NCBI GenBank assembly: GCA_964436125.1 | Contig: CAYTBT010000024.1 | Span: 1 to 49,262 of the forward strand | DNA: 49,262 bases | DNA from: CAYRFF01 sp964436125 | GTDB taxonomy: Bacteria; Bacteroidota; Bacteroidia; Chitinophagales; Saprospiraceae | Direction: 5' to 3' | Part shown: positions 1-9,654 of the stretch, piece by piece | Numbering within the stretch: position 1 is the first letter of the stretch | Layout of the letters: each line of letters starts with the position of its first letter | The notes under the pieces: generated by a model | Told to the model about the DNA's origin: nothing | Database searches by the model: none | What the model saw: only the letters and a program-made list of their open reading frames with translations | Program-made: the position numbers and the translations under genes

Positions 1-2
1 AT

Positions 3-20
3 ATTTGGCTGTAGCCAAAT
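3..20. repeat. Short perfect inverted repeat at window edge
   Basis: ATTTGGCT and AGCCAAAT form an 8-bp perfect stem around a 2-nt centre (GT). There is no T-run on either side, so a terminator is not supported. The rest of 1-112 holds no gene that I can see. It lies just downstream of the minus-strand histidine kinase. Confidence 0.35.
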
Positions 21-112
21 GTGCGACTAATCCTGACCCTATGCTGCATAGCCACATAATCGCCTCTGAATGAATCTAAAATTGTGAAGCAAGGAAAAAA
101 TTATGACGATAT

Positions 113-1537
113 TCATTCTTGTTCGTAAGGTAAGCTGATATGAAAGCTAGTGCCTTGCCCCTTCTTGGATTGAACACTTATCTCCCCTTGGTGCGCGGTA
201 ATTACCGCCTTGACATAGCTTAATCCCAGCCCAAATCCCTTCACATCGTGAATATTGCCTGAGTGTACCCGATAAAACTTATCAAATATGTGTTTCTGCT
301 CGTCTTTGGTCATTCCTACTCCCTTATCACTGATTGAGATATGGATGGAGTCCTTATCACACCATGTCTTTATTTCAATCTGTGGTGCATCAGGTGAATA
401 TTTCTCGGCATTCTCAAGGAGGTTATGGATAATATTACTCAAGTGAGTTTCATCACCTTCCACGACAGAAGGAGAAGCTTGAAGATCTATCGAAAGCTTA
501 CCTCCGCGCCGTCGCACTTTCATTCCCTGATTTTTAATTGCTTGTTGAATGATAGAATGAATGTCCACTTCCGATAAGCTGAGAGAAAAATTATGCTTGT
601 CCACGAGGGCTATCTGCAAGACTTTCTCCACCTGTTTCAACATCCTGGCATTCTCCTGTTTTATCACATTGATAAACTTGCTCATCAGCTCTGGTTTTTC
701 CCGTATTCTTTCAGAGCTCAATGAATCGGTAGCCAGCGATATAGTTGCAATGGGAGTCTTAAACTCATGGGTCATATTATTGATAAAATCATTCTTCATC
801 TCCGACAATTTCTTTTGTCGTAAGATAGTAAACAAGGTGTAAGCAAATACGAGTAGAATCAATAGGATAAAAACCACTGAGCCGAGCAACAACCACCATG
901 ATTCATTCCAGCCGACCGATGTCCGATCGGGAAAATGGAGCTTAAAAACTGCTTGGGATCCATATATGGAAGGGAAAATATCTGCCTGATAATATGCATT
1001 GAATAAAGCATCCTGGCTCTTTATCTTCATATTCACATCGGATGACTTGGAATCAGCAGGTGGAATGTACTGATTATGCCCATCGATAATAACAAATGCT
1101 TTATTACGCGTGCTATAAATGCCATAGTGATAATCGAGTTCGATACCGCGGTTCTCAAGTTCTACTTTTACGAGTCTATCGATATACCGGGCATCAATAA
1201 GCTCATTAATGTCAATAATACCGAGCAGAGCCTGCACATCCTTCACTTCATTCATCAATTGTTTAATCCGGAACTCCTTGCTCAATCCGTTCTGACCGAG
1301 AAGTTTCACATCTCCGCGTTCGATAGTATGAAGTGATTGCCTACTCTCTCGTTCAATGCCCTGAACGATATTGCTGAGTGCACTACGGACAGCCTGATCA
1401 AATTTTGCCTGATTAAGCGTCACGGAGTAGTTAATCCAGTATGCCTGGATTGACACAAGCCCTAGCAAAGCCACCGCCATGGCAATTAACAAGCCCCATA
1501 ACCATTTAGTACTCATCGACGTATCACTTAAAATCAC
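113..1537 (-). CDS. Membrane sensor histidine kinase (RprX/PorY-like)
   Basis: This is a two-component sensor kinase of the inner membrane. Residues about 12-32 and 214-236 are hydrophobic and would be two transmembrane helices, with a periplasmic sensor region of about 180 residues between them. The HisKA phospho-acceptor is His257 in the sequence NNMTHEFKTPIA. The HATPase domain follows, with an N box (HNLLENAEKYSPD), a G1 box (SDKGVGM), an F box (DKFYR) and a G2 box (GFGLGLSYV), so the catalytic core is complete. The N-terminal segment with one helix followed by a QAYWI-type motif is common in Bacteroidota kinases of the RprX/PorY type, but the ligand cannot be told. A second ATG seven codons in (at 1516) is an equally good start. 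The gene lies 65 bp after sprA on the same strand. A response regulator, if there is one, would lie left of the window. Confidence 0.9.
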   Translation of the reverse strand: MILSDTSMSTKWLWGLLIAMAVALLGLVSIQAYWINYSVTLNQAKFDQAVRSALSNIVQGIERESRQSLHTIERGDVKLLGQNGLSKEFRIKQLMNEVKDVQALLGIIDINELIDARYIDRLVKVELENRGIELDYHYGIYSTRNKAFVIIDGHNQYIPPADSKSSDVNMKIKSQDALFNAYYQADIFPSIYGSQAVFKLHFPDRTSVGWNESWWLLLGSVVFILLILLVFAYTLFTILRQKKLSEMKNDFINNMTHEFKTPIATISLATDSLSSERIREKPELMSKFINVIKQENARMLKQVEKVLQIALVDKHNFSLSLSEVDIHSIIQQAIKNQGMKVRRRGGKLSIDLQASPSVVEGDETHLSNIIHNLLENAEKYSPDAPQIEIKTWCDKDSIHISISDKGVGMTKDEQKHIFDKFYRVHSGNIHDVKGFGLGLSYVKAVITAHQGEISVQSKKGQGTSFHISLPYEQE

Positions 1538-1602
1538 TACATAATCCTATACCCGCGTAGCTTATCCATGGTTCCCGTAATCAGAGCCAATTTCTACGAT
1601 AC

Positions 1603-4600
1603 TTATCTATTCAAGAATAAGCGTAGCTTCAAGCCTCCCCGCATATTGGTCACCGGTACGGATTGCCCGGTCTCGGGGAATGTATAGTTGTACTCATAAT
1701 ACAACTGCAAGGACATATTATCGTTCAAGTCATACTCAATAGTAGGATTGAGCTGATAGGTACGCGTTCCCCTTTCCGGCCGAGGATTCTGATCTATGTC
1801 AAATTGATGTGAAACCGTAATATCCCGCTGATATCTGAAAGTACAGGCAATATTGAGGTCGTGCCCCCTACTCTGATTTCTCTGCCTTGCACGATTAATA
1901 TTCTTCTGCCTCTGGCCCAGACCTAGTTTATCAAAGTCAAATGCAAGCCATGGAATACTTACATTCTTAATGAGATAACCGAAGTTCAAGCTGATATTTT
2001 CACTCCGCCTCTCGTGCAGGATTGAATTGGAGAAACTCAGAGCCAGATTACGTTCTTTATTATAATCCACCGTAAACTGAATATCATTTACCGTCCTTAT
2101 CTGCAAGCCGATGAGCGGGGAAAAACTTTCATTTATGACCACCTCAGGAATATAATATTCAGCATAATAATTATAACTCGCATTCTTATTGTCATCAGAA
2201 TACGGGTTTTCTGTATCGTACATTCCATTGGAACGGAAGGAATTCACTGTCAGCGTCGATTGATAGGAATGTCGCAATGAGAAATCCCTGAATATCTTAT
2301 CCAGCTCTCCTATTTTTGATAATCCATTGTAATTTATCGTCCAGTTTGGTCGTGGTGTCTGATTGAAGATATCTAGGCTTATCGTCTGTGGATCTTGATC
2401 GGTATAGGCCGATAGGAACGCAGGAATAAGCACTTCTTGTTGCTTACTTCCGAAGCCCTCATGCCATTCCGGCCCTTCCTCCTCATGCGGTGTTCCCGTG
2501 GGACTTAAACGTGCCGAAATAATGTGTCTATTCTCCTCTACCACATCAAATAAAGCAGACAAGTCCAACAATTCATTCCCTTCAAATAAGGTATTTAAGG
2601 CCAGATATGTAATCCTGAATGAGCCAAATGAATTTCTGTGGTTCAATTGATAATTAGCTTCCGCAAATTCTGTGTACGGATCCAATCCGGCAACATCTTC
2701 ATTCTTAAATAAATACGTCGATGATTTATTATACGACCGCTCGACATTCAAGTCGATCTTAAAATCATTAAAGGGCTCGAGATTCACTTCTGCCGACCAG
2801 TTTACCTTTTTACCACGCATTAAATCCCGTGACAAGAATTGTGAAGCTGTGAACCAGCCTTTATTTCTTGCACTATTATACAACCAGCTGTCCGTCGGTT
2901 GAAATCCAAGGATATATTTCCATCCCGGTGCCTGGAAATTCCTCCCCAGCCCAAACAATTGTGCATCCGGAAAGAAGCCGGGCACTACAGAATTATGTGC
3001 GATCGAATACTGAGCTCGAGCGCTTCTCAGGGACAATAAAGGTCTTATAATAATCTTTTCGATAAGGGTCGGATCTCTCGTCTCCTTCTTTTTCTTATCA
3101 GCAGCTCCGAGGCCTCCCAGGCGTCCTCTGAACGGACTTGTACCGCCGCCTCCACCATCTATCTTGGCAAGATAACTCCACTTACTATACAATTGTCTGA
3201 AATTAAGATTGGCAGAGATGTTCAATTGTTGGCTGTTCTGTATCGTATTTCCCAGTGAATCAACATTGACAGCGGCCGAATTCCATGCATAATCAGCTGT
3301 ACCTTGAGCACGTACATCGATAAATCCGAGGAAAGGGAAATTCTTCAATGGGACTTTCCAGGTAACTTTAATCGTGTGATTATAATCCTTATTCCTACCG
3401 AAGTCCTTGATATTATTCCAGATATAGGTTGATGGATCCACTGCGGGATGATCACCCCATATTGTTTCTCCCTGTTTATCGAGTTCATCTATCACAGCGT
3501 AATTCTGCGCCCTGAAATCAAGGTTCAGGTTCCGCGTAAAATCCCAGCGTAGGCTGTACTGCCTGTCCCAGGTAAAGCGCTTATCATACCAGGTGCTGAA
3601 TTCCGGGTTGGAGAATCGGTATCTCCTTACGTTTTTATATCGATCCAAAGTAGTACTAAAGCCAAATGAATTAGGGAGGAAATTAAAGTGTAGATGTTTT
3701 ATAAATCCAAGATACTCCTCACTCTTTATCACCTTTTCAAATGGTTCGATGTACAATGGTTCATAGGAATATTTATATGTCAGATTTCCCGTGTGATTAC
3801 GCGTATTGTTCAATTCAATAAGTGGGTCGCGCATATCGGTCTCCGTATAGCCATAGGAAGCTGTAAAATTGGAGATATTCCATGGCAAGCGCTTCTGGCT
3901 CTTGCTGTCGATATGAACATTGGTAACATTGATTGTTTTTATCGTCGTCACGTCCAGAGCTTGCTCGCGGATACTGTCTCGTGCCTCACTGCTTTCAGCG
4001 GCGGCCAGTTTATCCTTAAATTTAATATCGAGATCATAAGGATCAAATTGTGGCTTGCTTATCGACTTGGTATATTGTGCATAGACAGGCACTTTCACGC
4101 CGGCTTCCTTGGAAAAGAATTTACCAAATTCCAGATTGGTAGAAGCACCATATTCAATCAACTCCTCCTTGGATCGTTGACTTAATTGATCTGCTATGCC
4201 TCCCCAGCCTATCGTACTGTATCTACCATTCAAGGAAAGAATACCGAAGTCTGCGAGCTGCATATTTACTTGTGCTACGGCGGCCGCACCACCTTGTTCA
4301 TCCAGACCACTTACCCGCAATTCATTTACCCATACTTCAGCACATATCGGCTGTCCACCTTCATTATATGTATTGCGCAGACCTATCATAATACCTTTCA
4401 CATAACCGAGGTTGGGATTTCCTTTTACCCTTATTGTATGTGTGGGAAAATTGGGATCCGATGCTTCATAGACCGATTCAATCGGATATGAGGCATTATT
4501 TCTAGCGATCTTCAGATCGATAAATTCCTGAAGCACGATTTCAAGATTATTTTCCGGTCGCCACACGTTCTCAGAATCGTCTATGGGCTCATTGGGGTCC

Positions 4601-7600
4601 GATAAGGTAAGCGGTATCTCGTACTCATAATAGTTCTCCGTATAGTCGGATCCGATTCTTACAAAGAGCTTCAACTCTCCATCTTCCAGTCGTCTGGCAC
4701 CGGCCGATTCAGCGTGAATAAACATCTTTAATTTCTTGTACAAGCGGATATCCCGACGCGTGTTCTTATACATCGCTCTCGAGGCCCCTTCTTGTAAATT
4801 ACAGACATTTAACGCAAGGGATTTTTCATTGTAAAAAGTCTGAGCCACTGCTGTCTGGTAGTTTCTTTCTCGCTCTACCCCTTTTGGCAAGACGTAGTTA
4901 AAAGGGGTCTTCTCCGAATTCTCTTCGTAACTGACTTCATTCACGTCAAATTCCGTATTGTCATCCGGCGGTTGTACGCCCGGACTTGATTCGCTCAACA
5001 GATGGTTTCTGGTCCACCGCCTCCACTGGTTACGCACGAGTCCAAATTTGGCAAAACGGAGAAACACAGGTCTGTCGAAGTCATGTAAATATAGGCGGAC
5101 AAAACGAATCGATCGAAAATCCTGAATACTCCCTACCTTCCCATCATATTGCTGGATAGGTACTTTAAATCGATACCATACCTCATCGGGATTATTTCCC
5201 GCTTTTACCGTATCGATAACATACTCATTATGCTTCAAGAGATTGGTTCCGGGCTCCCTTTCAATCGGAATGCGATAAAGGAAGTAAGACTCAATCCGAT
5301 CTGAGGTAAAGTCACTATTGATATCCTCAGAGTTTGGTCGGTTTGTAAATGCCCTGGAGATCCGTTGATTGGCTTGTGCTACAGGGGAGTTTCCCTCAGA
5401 GCCATTATATCTTTTATAACGCTCCAGCAGCGATGCATTATCAGGCAAGCTTTCAAATGATTCATCCAAAAAATGCTTGTAATTATCATTGGAAGGGTCT
5501 GCTTTTACTTCTTTGATAAAATCGAGACTTATACGCGTTGAACTTTCAAGTGCATCGACATACTCCTTAAAAAACTCAAGCTCTTCCTGATCGGTAAATC
5601 CATCATATCCTATATCCTGGGCTTTTCTTACTTCCGGGTCGTTATAGAATGCATCGACATACGGAATCTGGACAGATACTCTTCCGAGATTTGTTGTATC
5701 GAGTGGCAGACGTTCATTGGGGCCCGGCAATCCGTTCTCAAAGGATGGTCTTCCATCTTTTAAAATATCTTCAGATATCGTACCGAGGTTAATGACTAAC
5801 TCTCCTGAAGAAGGCGGGTTATTATTGTTGGAAGCTGTGGGAATAAATGGGTTCATTACCCAGAACTCTATATACTCTATATTGGTAGCCTGAAAGTTAT
5901 TTATCGTCAATGGTCGCATTATTCCACCCCACCGCGATTCCGGATCCCGCAGATGTCCTTCATCGGTCAATCCTGCTGAATATTCCGTTCCATCTGGTGG
6001 ATCAAAGTTGTACGGCCCTCGCTGAGCAGGGTAATAAGCGATATCAAATGTCCGATAACTATATCTACCGGGAAGCCTACTCATATTGGGGAATATCTCA
6101 TCCTGAGACACAATCCGCGTATATGGATCACCTTGACTGCCTCCGGATAATTGCGCTTCAATCCTATACCAGTTAATCAAGGCTCTATTCATATTACTCC
6201 GCCTATCATTATCCAATGCCGATTCAGGGAAATCCGGATTATTGTTCCTTGCGTCATTCTGCGGTATGGAGGCAATGGTCCACCTATCTAGGGGAGTCAT
6301 TAAAGTTATCTCTCCGGTGCTCCCTTCAAAGTCGTCGATATACACCGCACCTTCTTCATTTCCACCGAGGTTAATCGCTTTATTATGTCCGGGCTTCAAC
6401 CAAGCTGCTTCCGTATAGACGGAGATACTTGACTTTTCCTTGGTATCGATAAATGGTATTGCATCGACAAATCGCGTGAGCCACGGAGCGTCATCTTCAT
6501 AACTAAAGTCCAGCCCAAATATCCTGTTGCTTATCGGATCATTTCCTATGTTCACTTTCTGTGTTGTCGGACTTTCCCATAAGTGCATATACGTCGCACC
6601 TATATTCATGTGCTTGTTTAATGCATAATCTGCACGCAAGCCGAGCATCGATTTCTGCTGAAAGGAAATCAAGGCATTCTCCTCAAATGAGACATTAATA
6701 GGCACGCCGCTTGCCAGTAGGGATTCATTTAAGATACGTACCACTCCGATACCATAATCTACTTCATAATCCACACCTTCAATCAATTGACGACCACCGG
6801 CCGACACACTCACTGATCCCTTAGGAATATTGAATGCATTCAAGTTTATTTCTGAACTCACACTCGATTGAAAATGGCCTTTGAGCACATATCGATTCTT
6901 GGCTTGATATTGCCGCGCATCAACTAGTGTAGAATCATAGAGTTCCTGATAATTATATTCTTCATAATCCCCGGGACTCAGTTTCTTTTCAAGTCGCGCT
7001 CCGAATGGCTCCAGTACAGGAAAAATAACCTTTCCTGACCGCGGTAAAATCGTTACGCCCGGCACAAAGTCAAACATTCCGTCCGGTTGTGGGTCGTTCT
7101 GTGAATTTAACTGGTCGAGATTGAATAAGCGTAGCAAGGGCTCTGTACCCGGATCGGCATCGGGAAGAAAACGCTTAAATCCCTTTCCGGGATCATCATA
7201 ATAGATATCGAGATAAAAGTTCTCGGGATCCGCCTGGTATGCACCTATCGGATACACGTTCTTCATCATGAGATCCCACATAGGTGAACCGACATTGGAA
7301 ATAGAACTCTTCAATAATTTTACAAAGAGTACATCCGTATTCAGAGAATCGGTTTGATTTTCTGAGCTTAGCTGTCCTACGGTATATGTTTCTCCATTAT
7401 AGTCGTATTCATAGGCCACCGCAAGCACTTCATCAGCCCGGAGCGGAACATTAATCGAGATAAAGCCGAGCTTGGGATGATAGGTAAATTCATTGGGGCT
7501 CAATTTCCTGGCTCTTTTCAACTCAAAGTCTCGCCCCGGAGCCATGCCGTATGCAGGTGATTGAAGCCGAGAAATCGCGGTAGCACCTTCTTGTGCCATA

Positions 7601-8853
7601 GGATCATTCACCAGCGTTTCATATAATCTGTTGGCATCATTTGACGGAAGTGGATTCCCATAGACATCGAGATGAGGCGGGACAGCTTTCTTAAATTTCT
7701 CTTCTACAGTAGAAGAAGAAAATCGCTCCGCCTCACCCAGATCTGCCAATGCCACAATATCCCGTAAATCGTCCGTATGATCCCCGATATGAGTAACCCA
7801 CACTTCAATCCGCGTCACCTTAAATAGCGTATTTATCTGGGGAAGATTCTTCAAGGCAGGCTCATAACTTCCACGGTTGTAATGCGATAGGAAAAAGTGC
7901 CTGTCTTCATCGTATTCATCTCCTCGTATTTCAAAGTAGTGCTTCTGCGCCCCTCCTTCAACCTGTATTGACTTCTGTTCCGACTGCTGTTGCGAGATTA
8001 ATGCGGTCAATTTTAAATTCCCAAACTGCAGATCTGTCCGCAGACCAAATAGACTCTGTGCGCCTTGAATGAGATCGGACTTTAAGGGTAAGGAAACATT
8101 ACCGGCTTCAATATTCTTAATGATGTCATCCTCGCTGAATTGCTCTGAATCAAATTTTATATTAATCTGATTATCAAAGTTGAATTGAGACTCTGTATTA
8201 TAATTGGCATTGATGGTTACTTTCTTCCCGATTTTTCCCGTCAAAGCCAGGTTTATCGCCATATCAAAATCCAATGTCAGATTCCGTTGTGCCCTCAACG
8301 GATAGCTCGGATTCTGGGTGTTATTATAGTTAAAGCCGAGTAAAATATCAAGATTACCATCCGGCCTGATATCCACATCAGTTCCACCGAATAGGCGTTC
8401 CATTAAGTTCACATCACTGACATAACGCTTCAGCGGATCTTCCAGGCCTACACCTGAATAAGTATCGGTTTTTATCCCCGCAAGATTGTCAAAGTAGTCT
8501 TTCTCTTGCTGTTGTGCCTTGTAATCCATATACTCCTCAAATGTCATGTAGGTAGGCGGAGCAATAAGCATCCCATCAACTGTCTTGGAGAGGATATAGC
8601 GATTGGAGACCGGGTCGTACTCCACGTTCCATTTTACATTGCTAGGCATCCCTAGATCGTAGGGACTAGAGTATTCCCATTGAGTTATATCGCCGTATTT
8701 ATTAATCAGTGGGATACTATCACGTATAAGCTCGCCGAATCCATTCCCTGCATGGACTTGACTCGAGTCGGATCCCATAAATGCCGGTAAAAGCACCTGG
8801 AAAAAGCAAATTATACTAAAAATCGAAGTTGTAAAATGTTTCATGCGCGACAT
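1603..8853 (-). CDS. sprA: Cell-surface protein SprA (Sov), type IX secretion translocon
   Basis: At 2,416 residues this has the length and character of SprA/Sov, the very large outer-membrane beta-barrel that forms the T9SS translocation channel in Bacteroidota. The N-terminus (residues about 4-35) is a signal peptide with a hydrophobic core (FTTSIFSIICFFQVLLP). The body is rich in aromatic, Asn and Asp residues with alternating beta-strand patterns, and it ends NMRGGLKLRLFLNR, an amphipathic last strand typical of outer-membrane barrels. Start choice between the ATG at 8853 and one at 8844 is open. Its position directly after ruvA is, from memory, shared with other Bacteroidota. In this window the T9SS would serve the 1,617-residue protein at 26243, which has a type A sorting tail. 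I see no frameshift over the whole 7.25 kb. Confidence 0.95.
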   Translation of the reverse strand: MSRMKHFTTSIFSIICFFQVLLPAFMGSDSSQVHAGNGFGELIRDSIPLINKYGDITQWEYSSPYDLGMPSNVKWNVEYDPVSNRYILSKTVDGMLIAPPTYMTFEEYMDYKAQQQEKDYFDNLAGIKTDTYSGVGLEDPLKRYVSDVNLMERLFGGTDVDIRPDGNLDILLGFNYNNTQNPSYPLRAQRNLTLDFDMAINLALTGKIGKKVTINANYNTESQFNFDNQINIKFDSEQFSEDDIIKNIEAGNVSLPLKSDLIQGAQSLFGLRTDLQFGNLKLTALISQQQSEQKSIQVEGGAQKHYFEIRGDEYDEDRHFFLSHYNRGSYEPALKNLPQINTLFKVTRIEVWVTHIGDHTDDLRDIVALADLGEAERFSSSTVEEKFKKAVPPHLDVYGNPLPSNDANRLYETLVNDPMAQEGATAISRLQSPAYGMAPGRDFELKRARKLSPNEFTYHPKLGFISINVPLRADEVLAVAYEYDYNGETYTVGQLSSENQTDSLNTDVLFVKLLKSSISNVGSPMWDLMMKNVYPIGAYQADPENFYLDIYYDDPGKGFKRFLPDADPGTEPLLRLFNLDQLNSQNDPQPDGMFDFVPGVTILPRSGKVIFPVLEPFGARLEKKLSPGDYEEYNYQELYDSTLVDARQYQAKNRYVLKGHFQSSVSSEINLNAFNIPKGSVSVSAGGRQLIEGVDYEVDYGIGVVRILNESLLASGVPINVSFEENALISFQQKSMLGLRADYALNKHMNIGATYMHLWESPTTQKVNIGNDPISNRIFGLDFSYEDDAPWLTRFVDAIPFIDTKEKSSISVYTEAAWLKPGHNKAINLGGNEEGAVYIDDFEGSTGEITLMTPLDRWTIASIPQNDARNNNPDFPESALDNDRRSNMNRALINWYRIEAQLSGGSQGDPYTRIVSQDEIFPNMSRLPGRYSYRTFDIAYYPAQRGPYNFDPPDGTEYSAGLTDEGHLRDPESRWGGIMRPLTINNFQATNIEYIEFWVMNPFIPTASNNNNPPSSGELVINLGTISEDILKDGRPSFENGLPGPNERLPLDTTNLGRVSVQIPYVDAFYNDPEVRKAQDIGYDGFTDQEELEFFKEYVDALESSTRISLDFIKEVKADPSNDNYKHFLDESFESLPDNASLLERYKRYNGSEGNSPVAQANQRISRAFTNRPNSEDINSDFTSDRIESYFLYRIPIEREPGTNLLKHNEYVIDTVKAGNNPDEVWYRFKVPIQQYDGKVGSIQDFRSIRFVRLYLHDFDRPVFLRFAKFGLVRNQWRRWTRNHLLSESSPGVQPPDDNTEFDVNEVSYEENSEKTPFNYVLPKGVERERNYQTAVAQTFYNEKSLALNVCNLQEGASRAMYKNTRRDIRLYKKLKMFIHAESAGARRLEDGELKLFVRIGSDYTENYYEYEIPLTLSDPNEPIDDSENVWRPENNLEIVLQEFIDLKIARNNASYPIESVYEASDPNFPTHTIRVKGNPNLGYVKGIMIGLRNTYNEGGQPICAEVWVNELRVSGLDEQGGAAAVAQVNMQLADFGILSLNGRYSTIGWGGIADQLSQRSKEELIEYGASTNLEFGKFFSKEAGVKVPVYAQYTKSISKPQFDPYDLDIKFKDKLAAAESSEARDSIREQALDVTTIKTINVTNVHIDSKSQKRLPWNISNFTASYGYTETDMRDPLIELNNTRNHTGNLTYKYSYEPLYIEPFEKVIKSEEYLGFIKHLHFNFLPNSFGFSTTLDRYKNVRRYRFSNPEFSTWYDKRFTWDRQYSLRWDFTRNLNLDFRAQNYAVIDELDKQGETIWGDHPAVDPSTYIWNNIKDFGRNKDYNHTIKVTWKVPLKNFPFLGFIDVRAQGTADYAWNSAAVNVDSLGNTIQNSQQLNISANLNFRQLYSKWSYLAKIDGGGGGTSPFRGRLGGLGAADKKKKETRDPTLIEKIIIRPLLSLRSARAQYSIAHNSVVPGFFPDAQLFGLGRNFQAPGWKYILGFQPTDSWLYNSARNKGWFTASQFLSRDLMRGKKVNWSAEVNLEPFNDFKIDLNVERSYNKSSTYLFKNEDVAGLDPYTEFAEANYQLNHRNSFGSFRITYLALNTLFEGNELLDLSALFDVVEENRHIISARLSPTGTPHEEEGPEWHEGFGSKQQEVLIPAFLSAYTDQDPQTISLDIFNQTPRPNWTINYNGLSKIGELDKIFRDFSLRHSYQSTLTVNSFRSNGMYDTENPYSDDNKNASYNYYAEYYIPEVVINESFSPLIGLQIRTVNDIQFTVDYNKERNLALSFSNSILHERRSENISLNFGYLIKNVSIPWLAFDFDKLGLGQRQKNINRARQRNQSRGHDLNIACTFRYQRDITVSHQFDIDQNPRPERGTRTYQLNPTIEYDLNDNMSLQLYYEYNYTFPETGQSVPVTNMRGGLKLRLFLNR

Positions 8854-8962
8854 TAGCTCTCTTCATTCATACGGTATTAGATATCCCTGTTTTTTGGATA
8901 TTGCATTGAGAACGTATGGTTTTTATTATTTAGTATTCATTAACAAAAATTCATAAGGCAGG

Positions 8963-8970
8963 CAAAGGTA
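8963..8970 (-). promoter_or_regulatory. Likely sprA promoter (-7 element)
   Basis: On the minus strand this reads TACCTTTG, an exact match to the Bacteroidota -7 element TAnnTTTG. It lies in the 128-bp gap between ruvA and sprA, giving a leader of about 105 nt. I see no TTG at the expected -33 distance, so only half of the promoter is supported. Confidence 0.5.
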
Positions 8971-8981
8971 AAACTTTGTGC

Positions 8982-9581
8982 TTAAGATAGTATCTTTAAT
9001 GCTAGTTTTATTATTTCCCCAGAAGCGTGAGCATCAGCTGATTCTCTTCTTACCTTCTGTAAAGCCTTGGTTACTTGCTTCTTTTTATAACCAAGAATCA
9101 TCAACCCTGATAACGCTTCTTCATAGCCTCTATTGTCTGAACCTGTTTCTTTTTTTCTCTGCGATGCAAGTCCGCCACCGATATCATCCACCTTATCTTT
9201 CAGGTCGAGAATCAAGCGCTGTGCCGTCTTTTTCCCTATTCCCTTTACTTGCTGAAAGAGCGCAACGTCTTCATACAATATTCCTTCTCTGACCTCATCC
9301 ACGCGCAAGCCTGAGAGAATAAGCCTGGCTGTATTAGTGCCTATTCCGGATACTTGTATGAGTTTCCTGAACATTGTTCTTTCCTCAGCTTTCGCAAATC
9401 CGAATAAGCTCATGTCATCTTCTTTAACCGCTAGGTGTATCCATAGCTTGGCCGATTCATGTCCTTCAAGTTCTGAATAAGTATGAAGGCTTATATTAAT
9501 CTCATATCCTATCCCATTCACATCAATAATGGCCTGAGTAGGACTCTTTGCGGCAATCTTACCACTGATATAGGCATACAT
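8982..9581 (-). CDS. ruvA: Holliday junction branch migration protein RuvA
   Basis: RuvA binds four-way Holliday junctions and loads the RuvB motor during recombinational repair. The 199-residue length is normal. Residues 1-60 form the OB-fold N-terminal domain (start MYAYISGKIAAKSP, then VNGIGYEI). Two helix-hairpin-helix motifs follow, LIQVSGIGTNTARLIL and QVKGIGKKTAQRLILDL, which contact junction DNA. The C-terminal stretch after a flexible linker (about residues 130-150) ends with a small helical domain that binds RuvB. It is divergent from purD, with 73 bp between starts, and precedes sprA on the same strand. Confidence 0.97.
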   Translation of the reverse strand: MYAYISGKIAAKSPTQAIIDVNGIGYEINISLHTYSELEGHESAKLWIHLAVKEDDMSLFGFAKAEERTMFRKLIQVSGIGTNTARLILSGLRVDEVREGILYEDVALFQQVKGIGKKTAQRLILDLKDKVDDIGGGLASQRKKETGSDNRGYEEALSGLMILGYKKKQVTKALQKVRRESADAHASGEIIKLALKILS

Positions 9582-9597
9582 ATATTAAAAATTTTTA

Positions 9598-9628
9598 CAA
9601 TGATACGGATTTTCTTAGGCAATTCAAG
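9598..9628 (-). promoter_or_regulatory. Predicted ruvA promoter
   Basis: On the minus strand CTTG (9628-9625) is followed after exactly 19 nt by TATCATTG (9605-9598). This matches the Bacteroidota pattern TTG-N19-TAnnTTTG with one mismatch in the -7 element. Transcription would start about 10 nt before the ruvA ATG. Confidence 0.5.
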
Positions 9629-9634
9629 TTTCCT

Positions 9635-9642
9635 TATCTTCG
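9635..9642 (+). promoter_or_regulatory. Weak candidate purD -7 element
   Basis: TATCTTCG differs at one position from TAnnTTTG and lies 12 nt before the purD start. No good -33 element is visible, so this is tentative. Confidence 0.3.
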
Positions 9643-9654
9643 CATTAAAAATAA

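Noticed and set aside
35..112. Possible end of a response regulator gene partnered with the histidine kinase.
   Set aside because: No frame with a recognisable receiver or DNA-binding end is seen in the 112 bases; any partner lies outside the window.
3694..4185. Plus-strand open frame of 163 codons inside sprA.
   Set aside because: Shadow of sprA on the other strand; composition is typical of antisense reading and no domain is seen.
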